From CAMTUW01 sp947085035 (lineage in GTDB: Bacteria; Actinomycetota; Coriobacteriia; Anaerosomatales; PHET01), in the NCBI GenBank assembly GCA_947085035.1, contig CAMTUW010000024.1:1-42224 (forward strand): a stretch of DNA of 42,224 bases. The letters are read 5' to 3'. Position numbers and translations under genes: made by a program. This document shows, piece by piece, positions 7,099 to 14,902 of the stretch. The notes under the pieces are model-generated. The model had not been told where the DNA came from, did not search any database, and saw only the letters and a program-made list of their open reading frames with translations. Position 1 is the stretch's first letter. Each line of letters begins with the position of its first letter.

Positions 7099-8358
7099 TT
7101 ACCGCTCCAGATCGAGTTCGTGCATACCGCCGCAGCCCATGCAGTGGATGCCGAGCGCCATCTCGTAGTCGGGCTCGGGGCGCACGATCCCTCGTTCGGT
7201 GATGAACGCGGTGATCAGCTCTCCGGGCGTGACGTCGAACGCCGGATTGTAGATCTCGATTCCCGGAGGAGTCATCTTGAACCAGGCGTCGAAAGTGTAG
7301 GCGCCGCCCTTTCGCTCGATAATCATGGTGTGGCCCTTTTGCAGAGGAAGCGCGTAGGAGCCATCTTTGGTGAGCGCATCGAATGCACGTGTCTCGGCGG
7401 GACTGGAAGCCTCGAACACCCCCGAGACGGTGAAGCCCTCGAGCTCACGCGGGTCGCGCTCCTCGATCGGGATGTCCGCACCGCTGCCCAACATGAGGTC
7501 GACCGTTGACGACGGCGCTGCCACGTAAAACGGGATGCCGTGCTCCTTGGCAAGCACCGCGAGCATGTACGTGCCTATCTTGTTGGCCGTGTCACCGTTC
7601 GCGCAGATCCGGTCGGCACCCACGATCACCGCGTCCACCCAGCCGTTGCGCATCACGCTGGCCGCCATGCTGTCGGCGATGAGCGCTGACGGCACACCCG
7701 CGACACGCAGCTCCCAGGCGGTCAGGCGACCTCCCTGGTTGACCGGCCGGGTCTCATCGACCCACACGTGCTCGATCTTGCCCTGCTCGTGAGCGGTGAA
7801 GATGACACCGAGCGCGGTACCGAAATGCGCCGTCGCGAGCGAACCGGCGTTGCAATGAGTGAGCACTTTCGCCTTCTCGGGAAGAAGGGCCGCGCCATGC
7901 TCGCCCAAAAGCCTGTTGCGCTTCTCGTCCTCTTCGAGGATGTCGAGCGCCTCTTGCACCACCAGCGGGCGCAGTTCCTCAAGCGGCAGGTCGTCGTTCG
8001 TGTGCGCGAAGACGCGCATCCGCTCCGCGCCCCATTGGAGGTTGATTGCCGTGGGGCGGGCGGCAGCGATCTCGGCTGCCACCTCGTCAAGACGGAGGAA
8101 GTAGGCGTTGGGGTCTTCGATCTGCATGCCCTCGGTCTCGCTCCACAGCGCGATCGCGAGCGCAGCGGCGACTCCAAGCGCCGGCGCGCCGCGAACCGCG
8201 AGGGACTTGATCGCCATGCACACCCCTTCGTAGGTGTTGCACGCGAGAACGTCGCCCTGCAAAGGCAGGCGCGTCTGATCGATGAGCATGACCGCGGTGC
8301 GGCCGTCCTCCTCGTTCGTTCCCCACCAGATGGTGCGCGGGATGTCGTTGATCGCCAT
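7099..8358 (-). CDS. mtnA: S-methyl-5-thioribose-1-phosphate isomerase
   Basis: 419 aa. It converts 5-methylthioribose-1-phosphate to the ribulose form in methionine salvage and belongs to the eIF2B-like isomerases. Diagnostic blocks: IKSLAVRGAPALGVAAA, LTHCNAGSLATAHFGTALGV with the catalytic Cys, IVGADRICANGDTANKIGTY with the catalytic Asp, and YNPAFDVTPGELITAFITE. It is about 60-70 residues longer than typical MtnA: there is a ~45-residue insertion between the EERDPRE block and YNPAFD, and a short Cys-containing tail (HCMGCGG). The start has GGAGGAG six bases upstream. It is 42 bp after ahcY. The related 5-deoxyribose-phosphate isomerase role is possible. Confidence 0.93.
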   Translation of the reverse strand: MAINDIPRTIWWGTNEEDGRTAVMLIDQTRLPLQGDVLACNTYEGVCMAIKSLAVRGAPALGVAAALAIALWSETEGMQIEDPNAYFLRLDEVAAEIAAARPTAINLQWGAERMRVFAHTNDDLPLEELRPLVVQEALDILEEDEKRNRLLGEHGAALLPEKAKVLTHCNAGSLATAHFGTALGVIFTAHEQGKIEHVWVDETRPVNQGGRLTAWELRVAGVPSALIADSMAASVMRNGWVDAVIVGADRICANGDTANKIGTYMLAVLAKEHGIPFYVAAPSSTVDLMLGSGADIPIEERDPRELEGFTVSGVFEASSPAETRAFDALTKDGSYALPLQKGHTMIIERKGGAYTFDAWFKMTPPGIEIYNPAFDVTPGELITAFITERGIVRPEPDYEMALGIHCMGCGGMHELDLER

Positions 8359-8400
8359 GGGGCTCCTCCGTGTGTGTCGATTCGTCGTGTGAAGCCTGTG

Positions 8401-9660
8401 TTAACAGGTGCCTTCCTGCCAGCTGCAGAGATAGGACTCCTGCTCTTCGGTGAGCGTGTCGATCTCGATACCCATCGTCGCGAGCTTGAGCGCGGCGATC
8501 GACTCGTCGATCTCTTCGGGAACGTCATAGACCCCGGGCTCCAGCTCGGCTGCCTGGTTGACCATGAACTCGGCGCACAGCGCCTGATTCGCGAAGGACA
8601 TGTCCATGACGTTTGCGGGATGCCCCTCCGCGCAGGCGAGGTTCACGAGTCTGCCGTCGGCGAGCAGATAGACCGTGCGGCCATTGCTCATCACGAACTC
8701 CTCGACGAGCGGACGCACCTCGCGAACGCTGACGGCGGTCTCGCGCAGGTGAGTGATGTTGATCTCGACGTTGAAGTGTCCGGAGTTGCAGATGATCGCA
8801 CCGTCCTTCATGACCTCGAACATCTGTGAGTCGATGACGTTGATATCGCCGGTCACGGTCACCCACACGTCACATATCTTCGCCGCCTCGACAGCGGGCA
8901 TCACACGATAGCCGTCCATGACCGCCTCGAGCGCCTTGAGCGGATCGATCTCACACACCACGACGGACGCGCCCATGCCGCTCGCGCGCATCGCCACACC
9001 CCGGCCACACCAACCGTAGCCCGACACGACCAGCGTGCGGCCGGCGAGCAGGCGGTTCGTGGCCCGGATGATGCCATCGAGAGTGGACTGGCCGGTCCCG
9101 TAACGGTTGTCGAACAGGTGCTTCGTCTTCGCCTCGTTGACGGCGACGATCGGGTACTTCAACGCCCCGTCCTCGGCCATCGCGGCGAGGCGGATGACGC
9201 CGGTGGTGGTCTCCTCGGTCCCTCCGATGATGTGCTCGAGCATCTCGGGAAAGTCGGAATGGATGCGACCCACCACATCGGCCCCGTCATCCATCGTGAT
9301 CTGCGGCTTGTGCGCGATGGCGATGTCGATGTGGGAGTAGTAGGTCTCGGTGTCCTCGCCTTTGATCGAGTAGGTGCGAATGCCGTAGTGCTGCACGAGC
9401 GCGGCCGCGACGTCGTCTTGCGTCGAGAGCGGATTCGAGGCGCACAGCACGATATCGGCGCCGCCCGCCTTGAGCGCCCGCATCAGGTTCGCGGTCTCGC
9501 TGGTCACGTGGAGGCACGCCGAGACGCGAAGCCCTTCAAGTGGCTTCTCGCGCTCGAAGCGCTCGCGGATCGACGCGAGCACGGGCATGTCCTTGTCGGC
9601 CCATTCGATACGAAGCTTGCCCGCATCAGCGAGCGAGAGGTCTTTCACGTGATGATCCAT
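8401..9660 (-). CDS. ahcY: Adenosylhomocysteinase (S-adenosyl-L-homocysteine hydrolase)
   Basis: 419 aa. It splits SAH into adenosine and homocysteine with bound NAD and so removes the inhibitor of methyltransferases. The catalytic region TETYYSHIDIAI, the domain-joining stretch FDNRYGTGQSTLDGIIRATN, the Rossmann motif VVSGYGWCGRGVA and the C-terminal EGHPANVMDMSFANQA are present. The ~40-residue insertion seen in many proteobacterial enzymes is missing, as in archaeal and thermophile-type forms. Start at 9660 with AAGGAAA before it; the long upstream in-frame reading overlaps the phosphorylase gene and is not used. It precedes mtnA, giving a compact SAM-product salvage unit. Confidence 0.96.
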   Translation of the reverse strand: MDHHVKDLSLADAGKLRIEWADKDMPVLASIRERFEREKPLEGLRVSACLHVTSETANLMRALKAGGADIVLCASNPLSTQDDVAAALVQHYGIRTYSIKGEDTETYYSHIDIAIAHKPQITMDDGADVVGRIHSDFPEMLEHIIGGTEETTTGVIRLAAMAEDGALKYPIVAVNEAKTKHLFDNRYGTGQSTLDGIIRATNRLLAGRTLVVSGYGWCGRGVAMRASGMGASVVVCEIDPLKALEAVMDGYRVMPAVEAAKICDVWVTVTGDINVIDSQMFEVMKDGAIICNSGHFNVEINITHLRETAVSVREVRPLVEEFVMSNGRTVYLLADGRLVNLACAEGHPANVMDMSFANQALCAEFMVNQAAELEPGVYDVPEEIDESIAALKLATMGIEIDTLTEEQESYLCSWQEGTC

Positions 9661-9710
9661 GGGTTTCCTTTCGACGTAGCGGCCACCTCGATGTTCGCCG
9701 CCTCGGTAGT

Positions 9711-10532
9711 TCACAACCTGCCGAGTATACCAACCAGAAGCCGTGTCATGGCCGCCGCCGCATCCCGTCCCGCCTGCAACACCTCTTGATGGCTCAACTC
9801 GGCTCCGCCGGCAACGTTCGTCACCAGCGAGAGCCCCAAGACGCGCAGACCCAACGCGCGCGCCACGATGACTTCGGGCACCGTGGACATCCCGACCGTC
9901 TGAGCACCGATTCGACGCAGGTACTCGACTTCCGCCGGGGTCTCGTAGGTGGGTCCGAGCAGGCCTGCATAGACCACTTCGGGAAGCGAGAGCCCCTGCG
10001 ACGCAGCCACCTCGCGAGCCAGCGACCGAAGGTCCGGATCGAACGCGTCTCCCATCGGAATGAAGGGCGTCCCGCCTACAGGCCCGGGCCATCCCACGAG
10101 CGGATTGTCACCCGTCAGATTGATCTGGTCGCGGATGAGGGTGACCGATCCGGCGCTCAAGGTCGGGTCCACGCCGCCCGCCGCGTTCGTCACGATGAGC
10201 GTCTCGGCACCCAGCTCCGCGGCGAGTCGCACCGGCCAGGTGACATCGAACGCCGAGACCCCTTGGTACCGATGAGTGCGCCCCACGAACACCACGACCG
10301 ACTGGGTCGCGAGCGTCCCCAGGAGCAGACGTCCCGCGTGCCCCGCAACACCGGCCGCAGGCGCGGGGTAGCCGGGCAGATCGTCGTAGGACACCTGCGC
10401 CCGGACCTCGACCTCGTCAGCGAGAGGACCGAGCCCGCTGCCCAACACGATCGCGATGCGCGGCACGGTCGATGAGCACCGGCGCACGTGTTCCAGATCC
10501 GCAGGGTCGACAGAAAGAGTCAACGGTTGCAT
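9711..10532 (-). CDS. Purine nucleoside phosphorylase (trimeric PNP/MTAP family)
   Basis: 273 aa. Family 2 nucleoside phosphorylase: VLGSGLGPLADEV phosphate loop, GRTHRYQGVSAFDVTWPVR, NAAGGVDPTLSAGSVTLI, the INLTGDNPLVG signature of true PNPs, GPTYETPAEVEYL, and SLVTNVAGG, where Asn rather than Asp in the base pocket argues for 6-oxopurine substrates and against methylthioadenosine. The start at 10532 is supported by GGAGG six bases upstream; an earlier ATG at 10589 has no usable spacing. Just upstream of ahcY on the same strand (50 bp), so it probably handles nucleosides arising from SAH breakdown after deamination. Confidence 0.92.
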   Translation of the reverse strand: MQPLTLSVDPADLEHVRRCSSTVPRIAIVLGSGLGPLADEVEVRAQVSYDDLPGYPAPAAGVAGHAGRLLLGTLATQSVVVFVGRTHRYQGVSAFDVTWPVRLAAELGAETLIVTNAAGGVDPTLSAGSVTLIRDQINLTGDNPLVGWPGPVGGTPFIPMGDAFDPDLRSLAREVAASQGLSLPEVVYAGLLGPTYETPAEVEYLRRIGAQTVGMSTVPEVIVARALGLRVLGLSLVTNVAGGAELSHQEVLQAGRDAAAAMTRLLVGILGRL

Positions 10533-10627
10533 TCCTTGCCTCCAGTCACGCGCTCGACGCGCCTCGGCGAGGCGGTCAGTGTTGTTCATTCCCCTCAGTG
10601 TGACCCATCGGCACGGCGTCGCTGTGC

Positions 10628-10636
10628 TGGTATCCT
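10628..10636 (+). promoter_or_regulatory. Extended -10 promoter for the trkH unit
   Basis: TGGTATCCT has the TGn extension and a TATCCT hexamer, 35 bp upstream of the small membrane ORF at 10671. No good -35 is seen at 17 bp. It lies in the divergent gap between the phosphorylase gene and the plus-strand block. Confidence 0.4.
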
Positions 10637-10670
10637 GTCGGAGTCGTGTACCCGCACAGGAGAGGTCCCT

Positions 10671-10799
10671 GTGGAACGTCGTTACCACAGCCCGTACCGC
10701 TTCTGGGTGAGCGGATTCCTGTTCGAGGTGGGCCTCTTCCTGGCCTTTCTCGTCGTTCTCGGCATCGTCGCCTCTGTTGTCATGCGTCTGGCCGGGTGA
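10671..10799 (+). CDS. Small single-span membrane protein upstream of trkH
   Basis: A 42-codon reading frame with a GTG start and AGGAGAGG five bases before it. The product starts with a charged segment (ERRYHSPYRFW) followed by one hydrophobic helix (FLFEVGLFLAFLVVLGIVAS) and ends MRLAG. It ends 9 bp before the trkH start, so the two are probably co-translated. Small hydrophobic subunits are known for other potassium systems (KdpF), but no sequence similarity to them is claimed. It could be a stabilising or regulatory peptide of TrkH, or a leader ORF. Confidence 0.6.
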   Translation: MERRYHSPYRFWVSGFLFEVGLFLAFLVVLGIVASVVMRLAG

Positions 10800-10808
10800 C
10801 GTCGGGTC

Positions 10809-12322
10809 ATGTGGATCAGTTTCTCTCTTCGAGAGATTCGCGGCATCGCCCACTACCTCGGGGTCCTGGTCGTTGGTGTCGCAGGCGTGATGCTGATCCC
10901 ACTGTGCACCGCGTTGGTTCTTGGCGAGTGGAGACCGGCGCTCGACTATCTGATCGGTGCTAGCGCAGCGGCCAGTATCGGCATCGTGCTGATGCTCGCC
11001 GACGTGACGCAGCCGCAGATATCGCACCGTCAGTCGCTGATCGTGTCAGCTCTCGCGTGGTTCATGGCCTCGGTCGTCGCGGCGATCCCGTTTTCGTTGT
11101 CGGGGAACTACGGCTCCTACCTTGACCGCTCTTCGATGCGATGTCAGGCTTCACGGTTTCGGGGCTGACGATCGTCGCCGACTTGGACCACATGGCGCAT
11201 GCGCACAACATGTGGCGTCATCTTACGCATCTCATCGGCGGCCAGGGAATCATCGTCGCCGCCATCTCCATGGCCATCGCGCTGAAGGGCGGCGCATTCT
11301 CGCTCTATCTGGCCGAGGGCAGAGACGAGCGGATCCTGCCGAATGTCATGCACTCCGCGCGTTTCATCTGGTTCGTCACCGCCGTCTGGATCACGTTCGG
11401 AACGATTCTGATCACGATCATCAACTGGTTTTCGGGCATGGGCGCCCTCCGCGGTGCGCTCCACGGGTTCTGGCTCACCATCGCGGCGTTTGAAACAGGC
11501 GGGTTCGCACCGATGTCGATGAACGCGCTTTACTATCACAGCCCGTGGATCGAGGTGTCGCTTCTCGTCCTCATGATCGCGGGATCGTTCAACTTCAACC
11601 TGCACGCCGACATCTGGCGCGGCGACAAGCCTGAGGTGTTCAAGAACATCGAGGCCCGGACGATCGCGCTGAACTTCATCGTCTGCGTGGGCCTCGTCGC
11701 CATCTCGTTCGCTGCGGTCGAGGCCTTCAGCACCGACGCCGAGATGTGGCGCAAGGGCGTCTTCCACGTCATATCGGCGGGCTCTGCGGGGCACCAGACC
11801 GTCTACCCAGGCCAGTGGCAGTTCTTCGGCGGTACCGGCCTGTTCGCGATCATGCTCGCGATGGCGTTCGGCGGCATGGCTTCATCGACGGGTGGCGGAA
11901 TCAAGGCCTTGCGCGTCGGCGTGATCCTCTCCTCGGTGGTCCTGTCGGTGAAGCAGGCGCTCTCGCCGTCTTCGGCCGTGGTCAAGATGCGCTTCCACCA
12001 TCTGACCGACCGCTTCCTGACGCCGGAGATCATCGCGAGCGCTTTCACGTACTTCACCCTGTACATGCTGACCTACATCACAGGAGGCGTGATCGGAGCC
12101 GCCCTCGGTTACGATCCGGGCCTCGCGATGTTCGAGTCGATCACGGCCACCGCCAACTCCGGGCTCTCGTCGGGCGTGACGTCGGCGACGATGCCCGTCG
12201 GGCTCAAGGTCCTCTACATCCTGCAGATGTGGGCGGGTCGTCTCGAGTTCCTGTCACTCATCGCGCTGATCTTCGCCATGGTCTTGTCGCTGAGACGTGT
12301 ACGGGGACGAACTGAGCGATAA
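10809..12322 (+). pseudogene. trkH: TrkH-type potassium transporter, broken by a -1 frameshift
   Basis: Two reading frames together give a full ~504-aa TrkH. The first (10809 to about 11126) ends in a natural NYGSYLD, then runs out of frame to a stop at 11168. The second (from about 11127, first Met 11141) continues MSGFTVSGLTI and carries the remaining filter loops FETGGFAP, SAGSAGHQTVYPG and TANSGLSSG and helices to RRVRGRTER. Inserting one base at 11126/11127 restores the join as LD-ALFDAMSGF. All four pore loops are otherwise intact, so either the loss is recent or the base is missing through a sequencing or assembly error. TrkH takes up K+ with a TrkA/KtrA gating subunit, which is not encoded in this window. 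Confidence 0.85.
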
Positions 12323-12325
12323 CGG

Positions 12326-12334
12326 TGGTATACT
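12326..12334 (+). promoter_or_regulatory. Extended -10 promoter for the SpoIID-domain gene
   Basis: TGGTATACT (TGn plus TATACT) starts 3 bp after the trkH stop and 67 bp before the chosen start of the next gene. The -35 position (GACGAA at 17 bp) is poor, as is usual for extended -10 promoters. Confidence 0.45.
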
Positions 12335-12401
12335 GTCTCGGATACACATTCTGACCCCAACGCCTCGATCGATCATTCGCAGCATCGATTCGGAGATGAT
12401 C

Positions 12402-14888
12402 GTGAAAAGCGGCATCGCAACTCGCATCGCTCGACGCGCCCTCATCGCGGCCACAGCCTTCGCAGTGACCCTCGCGGCGTCCGCAGCCACACCGGCACTC
12501 GCCTCCGAGGAGACGACTTTCACGTTCAGCGGCGGCGGCTGGGGTCACGGCATCGGTATGTCCCAGTACGGAGCCAAAGGCTACGCGAACAAGGGCTGGA
12601 CCTACGACAGGATCCTGAAGCACTTCTACCAGGGAACGCGGATCGAGACGAAACCCACGGTCACGGTCCGCGTGAACCTGGACAAGAACAAGTCCGCGCG
12701 TGTCGAGTGGCGCATCCAAGCCGGAACAGACACGACCCTCACGGTGACGCAGCTTTCAGACCGCAGCGTCTTCGTCGCCCTGCGAGAACTGGTCGCAGGC
12801 ACTCCGGCGACGTACTGGATCACCACATCGGCCAGTGATACCCGGCTGCACCGCGACGATAACGGTCGGCCCGGCACGATCATCCAGACATTCGACGGAC
12901 GCTGCTTCGTGAGTTCCTCCTCGCCGATCCGCATCGTCGGGAAGAGCGGCCCGTTCGACCACGTGGGTGTGAGATGGCGCGGAAGGCTCCACTTCGTTCC
13001 TGACACCGCAACCACCAGTGACTGCGTGAACTACGTCAACATCGAGGACTACCTCAAGGGCGTTGTTCCTCGCGAGAGCCCATCGTCATGGCCGGCCGAG
13101 GCACTGAAGGCCCAAGCGGTCGCCGCTCGGTCGTACGCCTACGACGACGCCGTGAACAAGCGTGTGCTGTGGTGCACGATCTGGTCTCAGGTCTACAACG
13201 GCCACTCCCGGCCCGGGTACAACCATGAACCCGCGACGACCACGTCAGCTATTGCGGCCACGCGCGGCAAACTGGTCTGGTACGGCACCGAGACCAAGCC
13301 GGTCAAGACCTTCTTCTTCTCCTCATCCGGCGGGCACACCGCCAACATCGAAGACGTGTGGCTCTCATCGACTCCCAAGCCCTACTACAAGGGTGTGACC
13401 GACGATGATGCCGCCGGGAACCCTTACTACCGCTGGACCGCGAGCCCTCTGACCGCAACCAGCCTTTCGGGCAAGGTGCGCTCCAGGGTGGGAACCTCGT
13501 TCTCGGCCCCCGCTCCTCACGTCATCAACAACATCACGCTGGAGCGCGCGGCCTCCGGCTACACACGCTATGCGAACATCTCGTGGACCAATGGAAGAAC
13601 CTATCGGATCAAGGGCGACACGCTGCGCTCAGTTTTGCGACTGAACTCGACCAAGTTCTCGGTGAGCATCAAGCGTCCCGGACCGGTAGTCACCCCCTAC
13701 TCCGAGAAGGACCCGAACCTCGCGTGGTCCGGGATCTGGTCGCCTGTCGAGCACGTGGGCGCCTACGGAGGAGCCTACCGACGAACGTCGCTGCCAGGCT
13801 CAACACTGGTGACGCGCTTCAATGGCACCGGCATCTCATGGATCGGCGTCCGAGGGCCGTCCTTCGGAAGGGCGCGGGTCAAGTTGGATGGCACCGTGGT
13901 GGCCACGGTCGACCTGTACTCATCCAAGACCCTGACCCGGCAAGTCCTGTTCTCGCGAACTGGTCTGTCCAGCGGTGAACACACGATGACCATCACCGCG
14001 CTGAACTCCCGCGATTCGCGCAGCTCGAGATTCGGCACCTCCATCGACAGGATCAACGTCACGGGCGGCTCGCTGCTGGATGGTTCCACGCCCGTGCAGC
14101 GCTATGAGGAGTCGTGGAACAGGGTCGTCGAATTCGGTGGCTGGAGCAGCGAGACCACCTCAGTCGCCTCGGGAGGCTCGCGTATCAGCAACGCACGCGC
14201 AGGCTCCAGGGTGATCGTGGACTTCGTCGGCACAGGAATCGACTGGATCGGGAGCACGGCTCCCGGCTTCGGGTCGGCCCGCGTGAGCATCAACGGCAGC
14301 GCTCCCACGACGATCTCTTTGGCGGCAGCCACAACGACTCACCAACGGACACTGTTCGCTACATCATCGCTCTCGCCGAACAGGACCCATCGGATCGTCA
14401 TCGAGGTGGTGGGGCCGACCTCGAGTTCCGCAGGTACCGTGACGGTGGACCGTTTCGACGTCACGGGCGGATGGGTGGTAGCACCGAACCTGCCTGTCAA
14501 GCGGTTCCAGGAGACGAGCGCCGTCAAGACCGGCTCGTGGAAGGTCTACCGCAACACGCTGGCTTCCGGAGGCACCCATATCGTGAGCGGGGTCAAAGGA
14601 GCTTCGGTGACCATCCCGTTCGAGGGCACCTCGATCACCTGGCGTGGCGCCCGAACGAGACAGTACGGAAAAGCCGAGGTCCTGCTCGACGGGAAGCGTG
14701 TGGCGGTGGTCGATCTTTACAACCCGACGACGAAACTCAACCAGAAGCTGTGGAGCCGCTCGGGATTGTCGGCCAAGCGGCATACGCTCACGATTCGCGT
14801 GCTCGGGACGAAACGCTCAGCCGCTGCCGGAACCTTGGTGAGCGTTGATGCGTTCGACATCCGGGGACAGTTGGCCCCGCGTCCGTAA
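12402..14888 (+). CDS. Secreted SpoIID/LytB-domain protein with three C-terminal repeats
   Basis: 828 aa from the GTG at 12402, chosen because CGGAG lies six bases upstream; ATG at 12396 is an alternative. Signal peptide about 1-33 (cleavage near ATPALA-SEE). The motif GGGWGHGIGMSQYGAKG comes at residues ~43-60, ahead of the rest of the domain, whereas in SpoIID it is C-terminal; YLKGVVPRESPSSWPAEALK (~215) and KTFFFSSSGGHTANIEDVW (~305) are typical SpoIID/LytB blocks. SpoIID is a lytic transglycosylase acting on glycan strands without stem peptides. Residues ~426-828 form three repeats of ~130 aa with the pattern FxGTxIxWIG, VxxDG, VDLY, LSxxxHTxxI and a final D-F/I-DV, like beta-sandwich wall- or sugar-binding modules. 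The role is probably cell-wall turnover in the envelope. Confidence 0.85.
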   Translation: MKSGIATRIARRALIAATAFAVTLAASAATPALASEETTFTFSGGGWGHGIGMSQYGAKGYANKGWTYDRILKHFYQGTRIETKPTVTVRVNLDKNKSARVEWRIQAGTDTTLTVTQLSDRSVFVALRELVAGTPATYWITTSASDTRLHRDDNGRPGTIIQTFDGRCFVSSSSPIRIVGKSGPFDHVGVRWRGRLHFVPDTATTSDCVNYVNIEDYLKGVVPRESPSSWPAEALKAQAVAARSYAYDDAVNKRVLWCTIWSQVYNGHSRPGYNHEPATTTSAIAATRGKLVWYGTETKPVKTFFFSSSGGHTANIEDVWLSSTPKPYYKGVTDDDAAGNPYYRWTASPLTATSLSGKVRSRVGTSFSAPAPHVINNITLERAASGYTRYANISWTNGRTYRIKGDTLRSVLRLNSTKFSVSIKRPGPVVTPYSEKDPNLAWSGIWSPVEHVGAYGGAYRRTSLPGSTLVTRFNGTGISWIGVRGPSFGRARVKLDGTVVATVDLYSSKTLTRQVLFSRTGLSSGEHTMTITALNSRDSRSSRFGTSIDRINVTGGSLLDGSTPVQRYEESWNRVVEFGGWSSETTSVASGGSRISNARAGSRVIVDFVGTGIDWIGSTAPGFGSARVSINGSAPTTISLAAATTTHQRTLFATSSLSPNRTHRIVIEVVGPTSSSAGTVTVDRFDVTGGWVVAPNLPVKRFQETSAVKTGSWKVYRNTLASGGTHIVSGVKGASVTIPFEGTSITWRGARTRQYGKAEVLLDGKRVAVVDLYNPTTKLNQKLWSRSGLSAKRHTLTIRVLGTKRSAAAGTLVSVDAFDIRGQLAPRP

Positions 14889-14902
14889 AGGCGAGCCGGG
14901 TC

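Noticed and set aside
9661..10092. N-terminal extension of ahcY
   Set aside because: The extra 144 codons overlap the phosphorylase gene and have no similarity; the ATG at 9660 has a ribosome site and the family start.
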